Positions 5,681 to 12,443 of a stretch of DNA of 24,183 nucleotides are shown one piece after another. How positions within the stretch are numbered: the stretch's first letter is position 1; every line of letters begins with the position of its first letter. The notes beneath the pieces are model-generated. The model saw only the letters and a list, made by a program, of their open reading frames with translations, ran no database searches and was not told the origin of the DNA. This DNA comes from a virus: IMG/VR virus record IMGVR_UViG_3300048117_000362, positions 1 to 24,183 of that record; one strand, given 5' to 3'. Both the position numbers and the translations under genes were made by a program.

Positions 5681-5719
5681 CGGCGAAACGCGAGCGGCGC
5701 CAGCTGGTCGCGTCTTGGC
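5653..5719 (+). ncRNA. Type I hammerhead ribozyme 2
   Basis: Stem I is GCCAA (5653-5657) with TTGGC (5715-5719). CTGATGA is 5658-5664. Stem II is GCCGCT/AGCGGC (5665-5670 with 5679-5684), loop GAACGGGT. GAAA is 5685-5688. Stem III is CGCGA (5689-5693) with TCGCG (5708-5712) plus the A-U pair 5688/5713. GTC is 5712-5714, so the predicted cut is between 5714 and 5715, 34 bases after the upstream stop. Compared with ribozyme 1, stems I and II are identical in sequence, while stem III differs but still pairs, which supports a selected RNA structure. Confidence 0.92.
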
Positions 5720-5749
5720 AATCCCGCCAAAAAACTGATGAGGTAAACA
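5715..5749 (+). promoter_or_regulatory. 5' leader 3: hairpin that becomes 5'-terminal after ribozyme 2 cleavage
   Basis: TTGGC (5715-5719), loop AATCCC, GCCAA (5726-5730), then AAAA, CTGATGAGGTAAAC and ATG 5750. It is nearly the same as leader 2 (two bases shorter before CTGATGAGG) and again starts exactly at the predicted cut. Confidence 0.82.
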
Positions 5750-6205
5750 ATGAAAGATGAAATAGAAACTAGGCATATGACGCTGGATGCCGATGACGTA
5801 GGCAATGCGCTTGGGTTATTGGAAGAAGTGGCAAAAGGCTTGCGGAAGCACCGAGATGAAACGCTCGGCGGCGGCTGCCCTGACACGCTCACGCAAGTAT
5901 TTATGGCGCATGAAGATGTGCAGTATGAACTTGAGCGCATCCAAAATTTGCTTGAAGCATTCCCGTATAATTTTACGGAAAACGAAAGCAAGTATTTCTA
6001 TCTATCCGGCTCTTTCCAGTGCCATTTCGAAAATGAAAACCACTGGGTATATTTAATCGAGTTGGTTGCGCCCGACACCAGCGAAAAGGTTTTTGTTCAA
6101 TGGACAGAAAGCTATGAACTGGAAGAAGGCGACGTCATTGCAAGTGTCTGCAAGGGCGAGATGGATGAATATATCGACCAATACGGAGAAAGGGAGGCAG
6201 CGTGA
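5750..6205 (+). CDS. Hypothetical acidic protein, first gene of segment 3
   Basis: 151 residues, acidic, with a helical N-terminal half (NALGLLEEVAKGLRKH, then EDVQYELERIQNLLEAF) and a C-terminal part rich in aromatic and acidic residues (FQCHFENENHWVYLIELV). No recognised domain. The start is fixed by GATGAGG in leader 3. The stop overlaps the next start (TGATG). It begins the last ribozyme-bounded triplet. Confidence 0.8.
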   Translation: MKDEIETRHMTLDADDVGNALGLLEEVAKGLRKHRDETLGGGCPDTLTQVFMAHEDVQYELERIQNLLEAFPYNFTENESKYFYLSGSFQCHFENENHWVYLIELVAPDTSEKVFVQWTESYELEEGDVIASVCKGEMDEYIDQYGEREAA

Positions 6206-6528
6206 TGCTGATTACTGTATTAAATTTTGAAACGGGCGCGGTAGATACGCACGACTTTTACCAGTATGACGGGCAGTCTGCAGAAGATGTTTTGCTGCGG
6301 AAATATGACAGCTTGGACAATCTGCAATGGATGGCTCACGATGAAGACCCTGATGAGTTTATCGAGCGCTGGCATACGGATGATGCGAAAGTCACTTGCG
6401 AGTGGCTCACCGATGACCAAGCGCGGGAAGTTATGGAGGGTTATTTAGACCGCTGTAAATCCGATGACTTTGAGGTCATTGCTATCATAGCCGATATGAT
6501 GTTCCCCGAACCGGAGGAGGCTGCGTAA
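6205..6528 (+). CDS. Hypothetical acidic protein
   Basis: 107 residues, strongly acidic, beginning MLITVLNFETGAVDTHDFY and ending FPEPEEAA. No recognised domain; the mix of Asp/Glu with aromatic residues suggests a soluble protein. GGAGG at 6193-6197 is 7 bases before ATG 6205; a GTG at 6202 is possible but too close to that site. The stop and next start share one base (TAATG). Confidence 0.8.
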   Translation: MLITVLNFETGAVDTHDFYQYDGQSAEDVLLRKYDSLDNLQWMAHDEDPDEFIERWHTDDAKVTCEWLTDDQAREVMEGYLDRCKSDDFEVIAIIADMMFPEPEEAA

Positions 6529-6716
6529 TGGCTGACGGACACGACCCCAAAACCGCCTTGCAGTTTGAGCGTATTCTAAGCTGCGCCAATCGCATCATCT
6601 GGGAAGTCGAGAACACCGACACAAGCGAAGCTTGTGCGGCTGACGCGGCAGCCATTAACAGCGTGGCATGGGAACTAATAAACCTGACCCGCGATGGTAT
6701 AGATGAAACCACCTAA
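6528..6716 (+). CDS. Small helical hypothetical protein
   Basis: 62 residues, mostly amphipathic helix (ALQFERILSCANRIIWEVE, then AAAINSVAWELINLT) with two or three Cys. Unknown function. GGAGG lies upstream inside the end of the previous gene, and the start is coupled by TAATG. It is the ninth and last gene of the operon; a strong terminator follows five bases after the stop. Unlike the last genes of the first two triplets it has no PTDEPL tail and no ribozyme behind it. Confidence 0.77.
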   Translation: MADGHDPKTALQFERILSCANRIIWEVENTDTSEACAADAAAINSVAWELINLTRDGIDETT

Positions 6717-6720
6717 AACG

Positions 6721-6751
6721 AACTCCGGCGGCTGCGGCTGCCGGAGTTTTT
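6721..6751 (+). terminator. Intrinsic terminator, probably bidirectional
   Basis: Nine-pair stem AACTCCGGC (6721-6729) with GCCGGAGTT (6740-6748), ten-base loop, and a run of five T (6747-6751). On the minus strand the same stem is followed by CGTTTT, so it may also stop the replication operon arriving from the right. Confidence 0.85.
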
Positions 6752-6793
6752 ACTACCCCTAATTTTCTCAACAGTGTTAGAGCAGAGCCACAA

Positions 6794-6961
6794 ATGCACA
6801 AAATCCTACAAATTGCTTATGATTTACGTCACCAGCTGGACAAGCTACCTAACGGCGGCGGCTGCGATGTGGATGGTGACGAAACCGACATGACCGCACG
6901 GCAGCGGATGGTGCTTATCATTCAGCACTTGGAGAAAGCAGAGCCACAATCTATCGAGTGA
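6794..6961 (+). CDS. Possible small helical protein
   Basis: A 55-residue frame, MHKILQIAYDLRHQLDKLP at its start and MVLIIQHLEKAEPQSIE at its end, with a charged Gly/Asp-rich middle. It looks protein-like (two amphipathic helices) but has only a weak AGAG ribosome site and lies just after the terminator, so it would need readthrough or its own promoter. Its 3' end overlaps the convergent gene ending at 6951 by 11 bases. Confidence 0.45.
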   Translation: MHKILQIAYDLRHQLDKLPNGGGCDVDGDETDMTARQRMVLIIQHLEKAEPQSIE

Positions 6962-7118
6962 CCGGCATGCAAACACCAAACTTTTGATGTGGAAGCTGGT
7001 TGGTTCTTGTCGCGTAGTCAAAGCACTCCCACCAATCAATGTTTGGAACTGCGCCGATCAATGCAAAGCTTCCATCAGCAGAGCGAGAAAAAAGCATAAA
7101 GACGAAATCAATCTCCAT
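6951..7118 (-). CDS. Small hypothetical protein at the end of the replication operon
   Basis: 55 residues (MEIDFVFMLFSRSADGSFAL, then IDWWECFDYATRT). ATG 7118 overlaps the stop of the DUF6378 gene by 11 bases, the same dense overlap used throughout this operon. The aromatic, globular-looking composition supports a real gene. Function unknown. The ribosome site is weak, so coupling is likely. Confidence 0.6.
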   Translation of the reverse strand: MEIDFVFMLFSRSADGSFALIGAVPNIDWWECFDYATRTNQLPHQKFGVCMPVTR

Positions 7119-7515
7119 CTTTAATCGCCTTGCGTATCTGACAGTCTCGACACTTACATTCGTATGTGGATTGTGATATTTCCGAGTTACCGATTACCTC
7201 ATCAGTATCGGTTGGCGGTCTGGCTTCGGTCAGGCCGCCTTTTTCTTGGGACACTTCAAATCCAACAGCAGCGTATCCGGCAATATCAACCCAACTATCT
7301 CTGTGATTGGGCGATTGCTGTAGTCTCGCAATCTTTTGCAAAATGTTAAGCACAGCCACATCGCTATCGCGTAATTCACTGACACCAGACAGGTATGCCC
7401 GCCATAGATCAGCGATGGCTTTTTGATTGGCGCTAGGAGAGCCATAGGCATCGTTTCTAGCGCCGTTCACCAACTCGCTGGCCTCATGTAGCAGATTAGA
7501 ACGGAAGTTCATCAT
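7108..7515 (-). CDS. DUF6378 family protein
   Basis: 135 residues. The central part (ASELVNGARNDAYGSPSANQ, DLWRAYLSG, DVAVLNILQKIARL, HRDSWVDIAGYAAVG) matches DUF6378, a helical family widespread in phages. The pattern of conserved Glu, Asp and Arg in helices recalls the all-alpha NTP pyrophosphatase fold, but that role is inference. The C-terminus adds a Cys cluster (YECKCRDCQIRK) that may bind metal. I chose the ATG pair at 7515/7512, preceded by GGGGAG and overlapping the upstream gene by about 20 bases; a longer upstream extension would lie wholly within that gene. Confidence 0.85.
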   Translation of the reverse strand: MMNFRSNLLHEASELVNGARNDAYGSPSANQKAIADLWRAYLSGVSELRDSDVAVLNILQKIARLQQSPNHRDSWVDIAGYAAVGFEVSQEKGGLTEARPPTDTDEVIGNSEISQSTYECKCRDCQIRKAIKDGD

Positions 7516-8062
7516 TGAACTCCCCTTCGGGTATTTTGACACTCGATACAGTAGAGCCGGGGAAGACTGTCTTGACATGGTTAACCCATTTCTTTGTGTC
7601 CTCATGGCTTTCGTAAAAACGCAGTAACTCCCGCAGCGTCATAATATTGACGCCATCAACCGGCTGAACCAAATCAACGGCATCAGCGTCATGGCAGATG
7701 GCGTAGTGCTGGCCGGTATCACCTGAGACATGCCAAACCTCTGGACTAGCCGGTTCACGGCCAAGCTTTAGGGCTTCAGCATCGAGATAGCGGTATCCTT
7801 TGATAAGATTGTCACCCTTGAGGCGTATCTCGTCTATCACACCAGACTGAAGCGCTGTGTCGAAAGCCATGCGCGCCATCTCAAATCCTTCAGCTGTTTG
7901 CGGTGATACACATCTCTCCAGTTTCCCGCTTCCCCACTTCCTTTCCATTTGCACGGCAACCTCATCGACAGTCTGAATGATGGCATCGATGCGTCTTGCG
8001 TTTGCTTCGAGGTAGGCTTCCTTATTTAATAGCGGGTCTGGTCTTTCATAAACTCTACTCAT
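7496..8062 (-). CDS. Hypothetical phage protein
   Basis: 188 residues, no domain recognised. The N-terminal third is helical (NKEAYLEANARRIDAIIQTV). The C-terminal part ends in acidic EGEFNDELPF, a Pro-Phe ending after acidic residues that recalls the tails single-stranded DNA-binding proteins use to recruit partners; this is only a resemblance and I see no clear OB-fold. The start overlaps the upstream frame by four bases (ATGA). Confidence 0.75.
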   Translation of the reverse strand: MSRVYERPDPLLNKEAYLEANARRIDAIIQTVDEVAVQMERKWGSGKLERCVSPQTAEGFEMARMAFDTALQSGVIDEIRLKGDNLIKGYRYLDAEALKLGREPASPEVWHVSGDTGQHYAICHDADAVDLVQPVDGVNIMTLRELLRFYESHEDTKKWVNHVKTVFPGSTVSSVKIPEGEFNDELPF

Positions 8063-8442
8063 CGCGCTGCCCTACTCTTTGTGGTTACGCCACCGCTACG
8101 CGCCATAAGCGCGGTTGCGGAAGTAACCGCTAGGGGGTGTGGGGGGGTTACTTCCGCTACACTTCCGTCCATTTCCGCACGATTTAGGTCATTTTGGATA
8201 CAAATAGCCCATGATGGATGTGGTAAATTTTCACCGAAAAAGCTCCACTTCCGTAAACCTCGACACGTTTCTGCGGGTTTGCGAAGATGGCTTCCGGTAA
8301 AACTGTCTACATGAGAATAATTCTCAAGACACTTCCGCGAATGTTTACATGCACTTAACTGTGTTTTGGCTAAAATAGGCAAAAACTTACTTCCGGTTGC
8401 GGAAGTAACCGGAATTGAACTTTCTGGATACACTTTAAGCAT
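8059..8442 (-). CDS. Unusual 127-residue frame carrying a repeat cluster
   Basis: ATG 8442 has AAGGGG 8 bases upstream, overlaps the previous gene by eight bases, and the frame ends four bases into the next gene (ATGA). These junctions are what the rest of the operon uses and argue for translation. The protein sequence looks unlike a folded domain: many Ser, Cys, Arg and Pro residues and two VTSAT motifs produced by DNA repeats. The DNA carries eight CTTCCG words and two long palindromes. It may be a fast-evolving protein, or a translated spacer holding an origin or regulatory site. Confidence 0.5.
   Translation of the reverse strand: MLKVYPESSIPVTSATGSKFLPILAKTQLSACKHSRKCLENYSHVDSFTGSHLRKPAETCRGLRKWSFFGENLPHPSWAICIQNDLNRAEMDGSVAEVTPPHPLAVTSATALMARSGGVTTKSRAAR
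8113..8414. repeat. CTTCCG repeat cluster with two palindromes (possible origin)
   Basis: CTTCCG occurs at 8151, 8162, 8248, 8291, 8332 and 8390, and its complement at 8118 and 8400: eight exact copies in under 300 bases. The word GGTTGCGGAAGTAACCG is present at 8113-8129 and again at 8395-8411. Both lie in inverted repeats: GCGGTT/AACCGC at the left and TTCCGGTT/AACCGGAA at the right, each around GCGGAAGT. The arrangement resembles iterons of a replication origin, and it sits in the PrimPol-helicase operon. The origin function is inference. Confidence 0.6.
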
Positions 8443-8992
8443 TATTCTGCCCCTTGCTTGAGACTGACGTTCCCGACTTATCGGACGCATCCAGCGTTTC
8501 CGACTTACCTACCGGCTCTGTCGTGCGGAACGTCTCTAACTCAACTAACTTGTCGTGGAGGCGAAGCACATCTTCACACCACTCCGCATCGGACTTGTCA
8601 CCGTTTCCGACGACTGCTTCGTTGTGAGCGTTTGGCGGCAAGGCGAGGAGAACATGAAAGACGCGATTATCTTTTGCCCCGGTGGCAGACGTCACCCGGT
8701 AAGACAGCCCTGACTCGAAAATGATGTGCAATGCGGGGACATCATCAAAGCGGATTTGTGCTTCACAAACATTGTCTGCGCCCTGCATTAAAAATCGTTC
8801 ATCGGCCGATGAGGGTCTGGGTGAGCGTATAACCATGGCGCTGCGGTGGCGCTCGGATACGTCAACAAGCTCCCATTCGATGCCTGCCTCGCAATAAAAG
8901 CCTATTGCCCGCAGCCGGTGGCACAGCAGCATTGTTTTGCTGGCTAGGCTGGAAGCGTCAGGCCGTATTTCTCGCACTGTTCTATGAACCAT
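8435..8992 (-). CDS. Hypothetical protein of the replication operon
   Basis: 185 residues, no recognised domain. The core (MLLCHRLRAIGFYCEAGIEW, FDDVPALHIIFESGLSYRV, VFHVLLALP) suggests an alpha/beta fold. The tail is polar and low in complexity (Ser/Lys/Asp/Glu). ATG 8992 has GAGGAG 8 bases upstream but overlaps the preceding gene by 49 bases; ATG 8932 is an alternative with no visible ribosome site. It lies directly downstream of the PrimPol and Zn-ribbon genes. Confidence 0.72.
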   Translation of the reverse strand: MVHRTVREIRPDASSLASKTMLLCHRLRAIGFYCEAGIEWELVDVSERHRSAMVIRSPRPSSADERFLMQGADNVCEAQIRFDDVPALHIIFESGLSYRVTSATGAKDNRVFHVLLALPPNAHNEAVVGNGDKSDAEWCEDVLRLHDKLVELETFRTTEPVGKSETLDASDKSGTSVSSKGQNNA

Positions 8993-9159
8993 TTTTCAGT
9001 CTCCTCGTCTTCGATCGTAATTTCGCCAGCCGTGCATTCATCACACTCTGTCCAGTAATTGATGTTAAATCCTCCGGGCGTATAGACGGGTAGGCTTCCC
9101 CTCCCCTCGCATTCCGGGCAAAAAACCGTTTTCGGCTCAAACTCTTCTTCTTCACTCAT
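8944..9159 (-). CDS. Small DnaJ-like zinc-finger protein
   Basis: 71 residues. FCPECEGRGSL is the CxxCxGxG motif of DnaJ central zinc fingers, and ECDECTAGEI supplies the matching second CxxC half, so one zinc-binding unit is expected. No J domain is present, so it is not a chaperone. Similar single units in phages are thought to bind nucleic acid or protein. ATG 9159 overlaps the PrimPol stop by eight bases, with GGGGG 5 bases upstream; the longer in-frame extension to 9231 lies inside the PrimPol gene. Confidence 0.82.
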   Translation of the reverse strand: MSEEEEFEPKTVFCPECEGRGSLPVYTPGGFNINYWTECDECTAGEITIEDEETEKWFIEQCEKYGLTLPA

Positions 9160-11317
9160 CTGTCCCCCAAGTCGGCTTCGGGTCGAAGTCTTTAAGGACT
9201 TTGAGGCCACGGGTTTTCTTGCTTGGGTCAACTATTGAGTTTTCCAGATAGCCTTGGCTTATCCATGCCTCCAGATAACCGCGCGCTGCGCCGTGAGGCA
9301 TTCCGTATTCGCCCTTCAGCCATGCTAAAAAGCTTCGCGGCGTGTTTGTTCCGACAGCGAATGGGTCGAGTGCGAACCATCGGTTGCTGATTTCCTTGAA
9401 AATTTCTTGCGTCTGGCGCGTATCCAAGGTCGCGCTGCGCTCGATAATTGAGTTTACCTCGCTTGTGCGCTCTTCAAGAAACCCGCTTTCGCCCCGGATA
9501 AAGGCTTTCGTCTCTCTGTCCGCGACATCGTTTACCTTAACGACACCGCCACAGATTGCGTGACCCACTCCGCTTTCGAAGCCCATGCGTTGGGCGACAA
9601 CACTCTCTTCGCTCTCCGGCATCTGCCAAAGGGCGTAAACCCAGCGCGCGCCATCGACCAGCGCCGTTGTCCCACGGATTGCTTCCCGCGCTTGCGCGCC
9701 CTTACGGATACTAAAGCTGCCTTCCTTACGCATATGGTGGGCAACCAAGACTGTCGCGCCCGTTTCAACGGCTAGGTTGGATAGCATTGACCAGAAAAAC
9801 TGCGCGGCCGCCGGGTCGGAGTTTACGTCCGCATGGACAAACGCTTGCAGCGGGTCAAAAACGATAAGCTTCAAGTCGCCTAGCGCAACCAGCTGCTCAT
9901 GCAACATCGCGTATTCGTCTGTCGCTACATAGCCCTCGCGGGTATCCAGCACGAAACCGAGCGGCCCACCGGCATCCGGCAGCGGCACAACGAACAGCTT
10001 ATCTTCTGCCCGCGCACGGATTGTTTGGTCGGGAAGACCATCGATACGCCGGTGGATGCTGGCCATGCTGTCTTCAGCACCAATAAACACCGCTTTGCCA
10101 TACTGGGTTATTTCGTGACCAAACATTCGCTCGGTGTGCATAGAACTGTCGCCGCCCGCGACCTTACAGACAAACTCCAACATCATGCCGGACTTGCCTA
10201 CACCACCTTGAGCAGCAATAAGCCCCGGAACACGCATGGGTAGAACGCCATTTACTAACCATTCTTGTTCCGGGGCTTTACCGGCAAAGCGCCGGATATT
10301 CCAATCCGTAATGTTAAGGTCACTTTGCCTCGACGTTACAGCTGGAGATATTCTTTCGGTAATTGTGCTGGCGGCCGCGCTGGTGGCGCTGCCACGCTCG
10401 TTTTCCTTAACTGCCCGCAACTCGCCTTGCATAGCGCGCTTCAGCTGATACTCAGCAGTCTCTGAAAACAGACGGATACCACGGCCATCATGGTCAAGGC
10501 TTTCGCCCCTAGCAACGACATTGCGCGCATATGCTGGATAGACCTCATCGATCATCCACTGCATGGACGGTATTTCGCCCTTCTCTTTCCAATGACTTGC
10601 AATACCGCCAATAACACACTCGACCATGTATTGCTTTCGCCCGTCTGTGCGTCTCTCTTTACCAAACATGCCGGTGTCTATGACGTTCCCGACTTCACTG
10701 ACTTTGGCTGCGGGGCTGGCTTGCAACAACGGCTCGGACGGTTCTGACAAGAGGGACATAAGCCACGCGGGCGCGTCCACGACTGGACTGTCGTTAATAC
10801 TGTAAGGCCGACCTGACATATGAACGCTTGGAGCGGCCACAACGAACCCTCCCTCGCCCCGGATGTCTATCCCGTTGCCGAGAATGTTCGTTCCTGTCTT
10901 TACAAACGTCCCTTCGGGCGCTCGGAAAAAGAAGTGCCGACCACCAGACCCGGTTACAGCTGTCAGCGTTTCTGGAAAGTCCTCGTTTTGCATCTGCAAA
11001 TCGTGCAGCGTGTCTTCTCCGTCTTTGCCTTCGCCAATATCTACGTCCACGACGAAGATGTTTCCGCTGACAGCGCCGGTTACGATGCCAAGATTGTTCT
11101 CGCGCATCCGCCCATCGAACCACAGTTCCAGCGTTCCCCGGTCAGGCAGCTTCTTTTGAAATGTTTTCCAGCTGTTGGCCGCAGGGTGCTTACCCGGCGA
11201 ATGACATGACGCCCCGGCGCTGCACGAGCAGCTGCCATCGGGCTTAACATAATGAACAGGCACTACACTGAAGCCCTGTTCCAAATATTGTATGGCGTGT
11301 TTTAATTTCTGATTCAT
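9152..11317 (-). CDS. Bifunctional primase-polymerase / RepA-like helicase
   Basis: 721 residues. Residues 1-190 form a Prim-Pol domain: a CSCSAGASCHSPGKH metal-binding insert (30-44), the catalytic VVDVD (Asp91, Asp93), GGRHFFF (His128) and DIRGEGGFVVAAPS (Asp151-Arg153). After a linker, residues 360-560 form a RecA-like ATPase of the AAA_25/RepA type: Walker A AQGGVGKS (369-376), Walker B LKLIVFDPLQ (Asp488), then VLVAHHMRK and IRGTTALVDGARWV. It should unwind DNA and prime or extend strands at the phage fork. ATG 11317 has GGAGG 5 bases upstream; the GTG at 11329 is less likely. A hairpin terminator lies directly before it. Confidence 0.94.
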   Translation of the reverse strand: MNQKLKHAIQYLEQGFSVVPVHYVKPDGSCSCSAGASCHSPGKHPAANSWKTFQKKLPDRGTLELWFDGRMRENNLGIVTGAVSGNIFVVDVDIGEGKDGEDTLHDLQMQNEDFPETLTAVTGSGGRHFFFRAPEGTFVKTGTNILGNGIDIRGEGGFVVAAPSVHMSGRPYSINDSPVVDAPAWLMSLLSEPSEPLLQASPAAKVSEVGNVIDTGMFGKERRTDGRKQYMVECVIGGIASHWKEKGEIPSMQWMIDEVYPAYARNVVARGESLDHDGRGIRLFSETAEYQLKRAMQGELRAVKENERGSATSAAASTITERISPAVTSRQSDLNITDWNIRRFAGKAPEQEWLVNGVLPMRVPGLIAAQGGVGKSGMMLEFVCKVAGGDSSMHTERMFGHEITQYGKAVFIGAEDSMASIHRRIDGLPDQTIRARAEDKLFVVPLPDAGGPLGFVLDTREGYVATDEYAMLHEQLVALGDLKLIVFDPLQAFVHADVNSDPAAAQFFWSMLSNLAVETGATVLVAHHMRKEGSFSIRKGAQAREAIRGTTALVDGARWVYALWQMPESEESVVAQRMGFESGVGHAICGGVVKVNDVADRETKAFIRGESGFLEERTSEVNSIIERSATLDTRQTQEIFKEISNRWFALDPFAVGTNTPRSFLAWLKGEYGMPHGAARGYLEAWISQGYLENSIVDPSKKTRGLKVLKDFDPKPTWGTDE

Positions 11318-11328
11318 TGTTCCCTCCA

Positions 11329-11374
11329 CCTCCTATAAAAAAATGCGGGGCGGCTAGGAGGAAACCGCCCCGCA
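11329..11374 (-). terminator. Terminator-like hairpin whose loop can pair with the PrimPol ribosome site
   Basis: Reading leftward: stem TGCGGGGCGG (11374-11365), an 11-base loop TTTCCTCCTAG, stem CCGCCCCGCA (11353-11344), then seven T (11343-11337). This is a textbook intrinsic terminator in the gap between the 238-residue gene and PrimPol. The Shine-Dalgarno TAGGAGG of PrimPol (11335-11329) is complementary over seven bases to CCTCCTA in the loop (11361-11355). Attenuation, antitermination or a pseudoknot that hides the ribosome site are all possible. Confidence 0.82.
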
Positions 11375-11382
11375 AAACGCAG

Positions 11383-12099
11383 CTAGATGACTTGACTGGA
11401 CATACCTCCAGAGAAGTCACCACTTGCTACGTTGTCAGCCGCTGGCGAGGGATCGTTTGCCTGCGGCTGTGCCTGCGTCACTGGCTGGGTTGCGGACGCG
11501 GCATTTCCTGAGTTTGGAAACTCTGCTTGGGCAAGGCTGTCCGGGGCTTCCATCCAATCAAGGATTTCGAAGTCGTGGACTTTTGTTGGCCCGCCGTATT
11601 CTTTCGTGAACACCGCTTTCTTCACGCTAACAACCGGCACTTTCGAACCAAAGTTCGGGGAGGCTTCGGCAGCGGCGTAGAGTTTCTCCATGAAAATCTT
11701 GTGGCCTGCGCTCATGCTTGACCAAATTCGAAGCGGCGCAAGCTGACGACCATCATCGCTTACAAAGTTTTTCTCGCTGTAAACCATGACTTGAAAAGCG
11801 CGGCCATAGGCTGGCTTCTCTTCACCAAAAGACATTTGCATCTCTGTCGGCCGCGAAATTGCTTTGGGGTCGTTGCCCGGCCACGGAATGAAATCCCGTC
11901 CACCAGCAATCTTCAGCCAACCCAGCTGAATTTTAGCGATGTCGATAAGAATTGGGTTAGTAAGTTCGCCCGCATCGCTTTTCAAGCGAACATCATCAAG
12001 ACCTTCTGGGTCATTTACGATCCAGACGTTCTCTTCAATCATGTGACGAACCCACGGCAGCGAGCTTCCGCCGCCATCATTACCAAAATCAATAGCCAT
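11383..12099 (-). CDS. Hypothetical protein, possible single-stranded DNA-binding protein
   Basis: 238 residues. The first 180 have alternating beta-type segments with many aromatic residues (IQLGWLKIAGGRDFIPWPG, AFQVMVYSEKNF, PLRIWSSMS). The last 50 are a flexible Ala/Pro/Gln/Ser tail, the general plan of phage single-stranded DNA-binding proteins. Its place between a nuclease gene and the primase-helicase fits, but I cannot confirm an OB-fold and the tail lacks the usual acidic end, so the function is a guess. GGAG precedes the ATG; the start shares one base with the upstream stop (TAATG). Confidence 0.75.
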   Translation of the reverse strand: MAIDFGNDGGGSSLPWVRHMIEENVWIVNDPEGLDDVRLKSDAGELTNPILIDIAKIQLGWLKIAGGRDFIPWPGNDPKAISRPTEMQMSFGEEKPAYGRAFQVMVYSEKNFVSDDGRQLAPLRIWSSMSAGHKIFMEKLYAAAEASPNFGSKVPVVSVKKAVFTKEYGGPTKVHDFEILDWMEAPDSLAQAEFPNSGNAASATQPVTQAQPQANDPSPAADNVASGDFSGGMSSQVI

Positions 12100-12443
12100 T
12101 AGTCTTCTCCTTCAGAAGTTCTAGGGATAAAGGCGATAGTGTCTTGCTTATCGCCCGGGCGGATTTCCGCCCGATACAGGCTTTCGAGGACATTCTTCGC
12201 GTGATTGCGAACAATGCTTGCCTCGATGCCTGCCAACTCGCAGACTGCGAAGAAATCTTCTTCGTCAAAAAGCAGCCAGCAAATTGTTTCTTCGGTGCGG
12301 CGGCGGTATGTGACCGGATGCCATTCATGGGCGTCGAGTAACGCCCGATAGATGACATGCGCCCAAAGCATTTGCTCCGGGCTGTGAGGTCGCTCGTGCC
12401 ACTCGCTCTCAAACTGTGAATATCCATCACGCGCCTGTCCCAA
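12099..12443 (-). CDS. Hypothetical protein, TTG start
   Basis: 114 residues, no recognised domain. A helical, globular core (QMLWAHVIYRALLDAHEW, TEETICWLLFDEEDFFAVCE, SIVRNHAKNVLESLYRA) is followed by a polar tail. I chose TTG 12443 because AGGGAG lies about 7 bases upstream and the overlap with the nuclease gene is only 17 bases. A TTG at 12530 would give 104 bases of overlap, and ATG 12371 is a shorter option with GGAG too close. The gene is coupled to the next one (TAATG). Confidence 0.7.
   Translation of the reverse strand: MGQARDGYSQFESEWHERPHSPEQMLWAHVIYRALLDAHEWHPVTYRRRTEETICWLLFDEEDFFAVCELAGIEASIVRNHAKNVLESLYRAEIRPGDKQDTIAFIPRTSEGED

Noticed and set aside
6345-6375. CTGATGAG in the third segment as a ribozyme core
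   Set aside because: It is followed by TTTATCGAGC with no paired stem II and no GAAA; it encodes Pro-Asp-Glu-Phe within a gene.
7170-7205. CTGATGAGG on the minus strand inside the DUF6378 gene as a ribozyme core
   Set aside because: A GGAAA follows but the intervening bases do not form a stem with the required G-C closing pair, and no stem III or cleavage triplet is in place.
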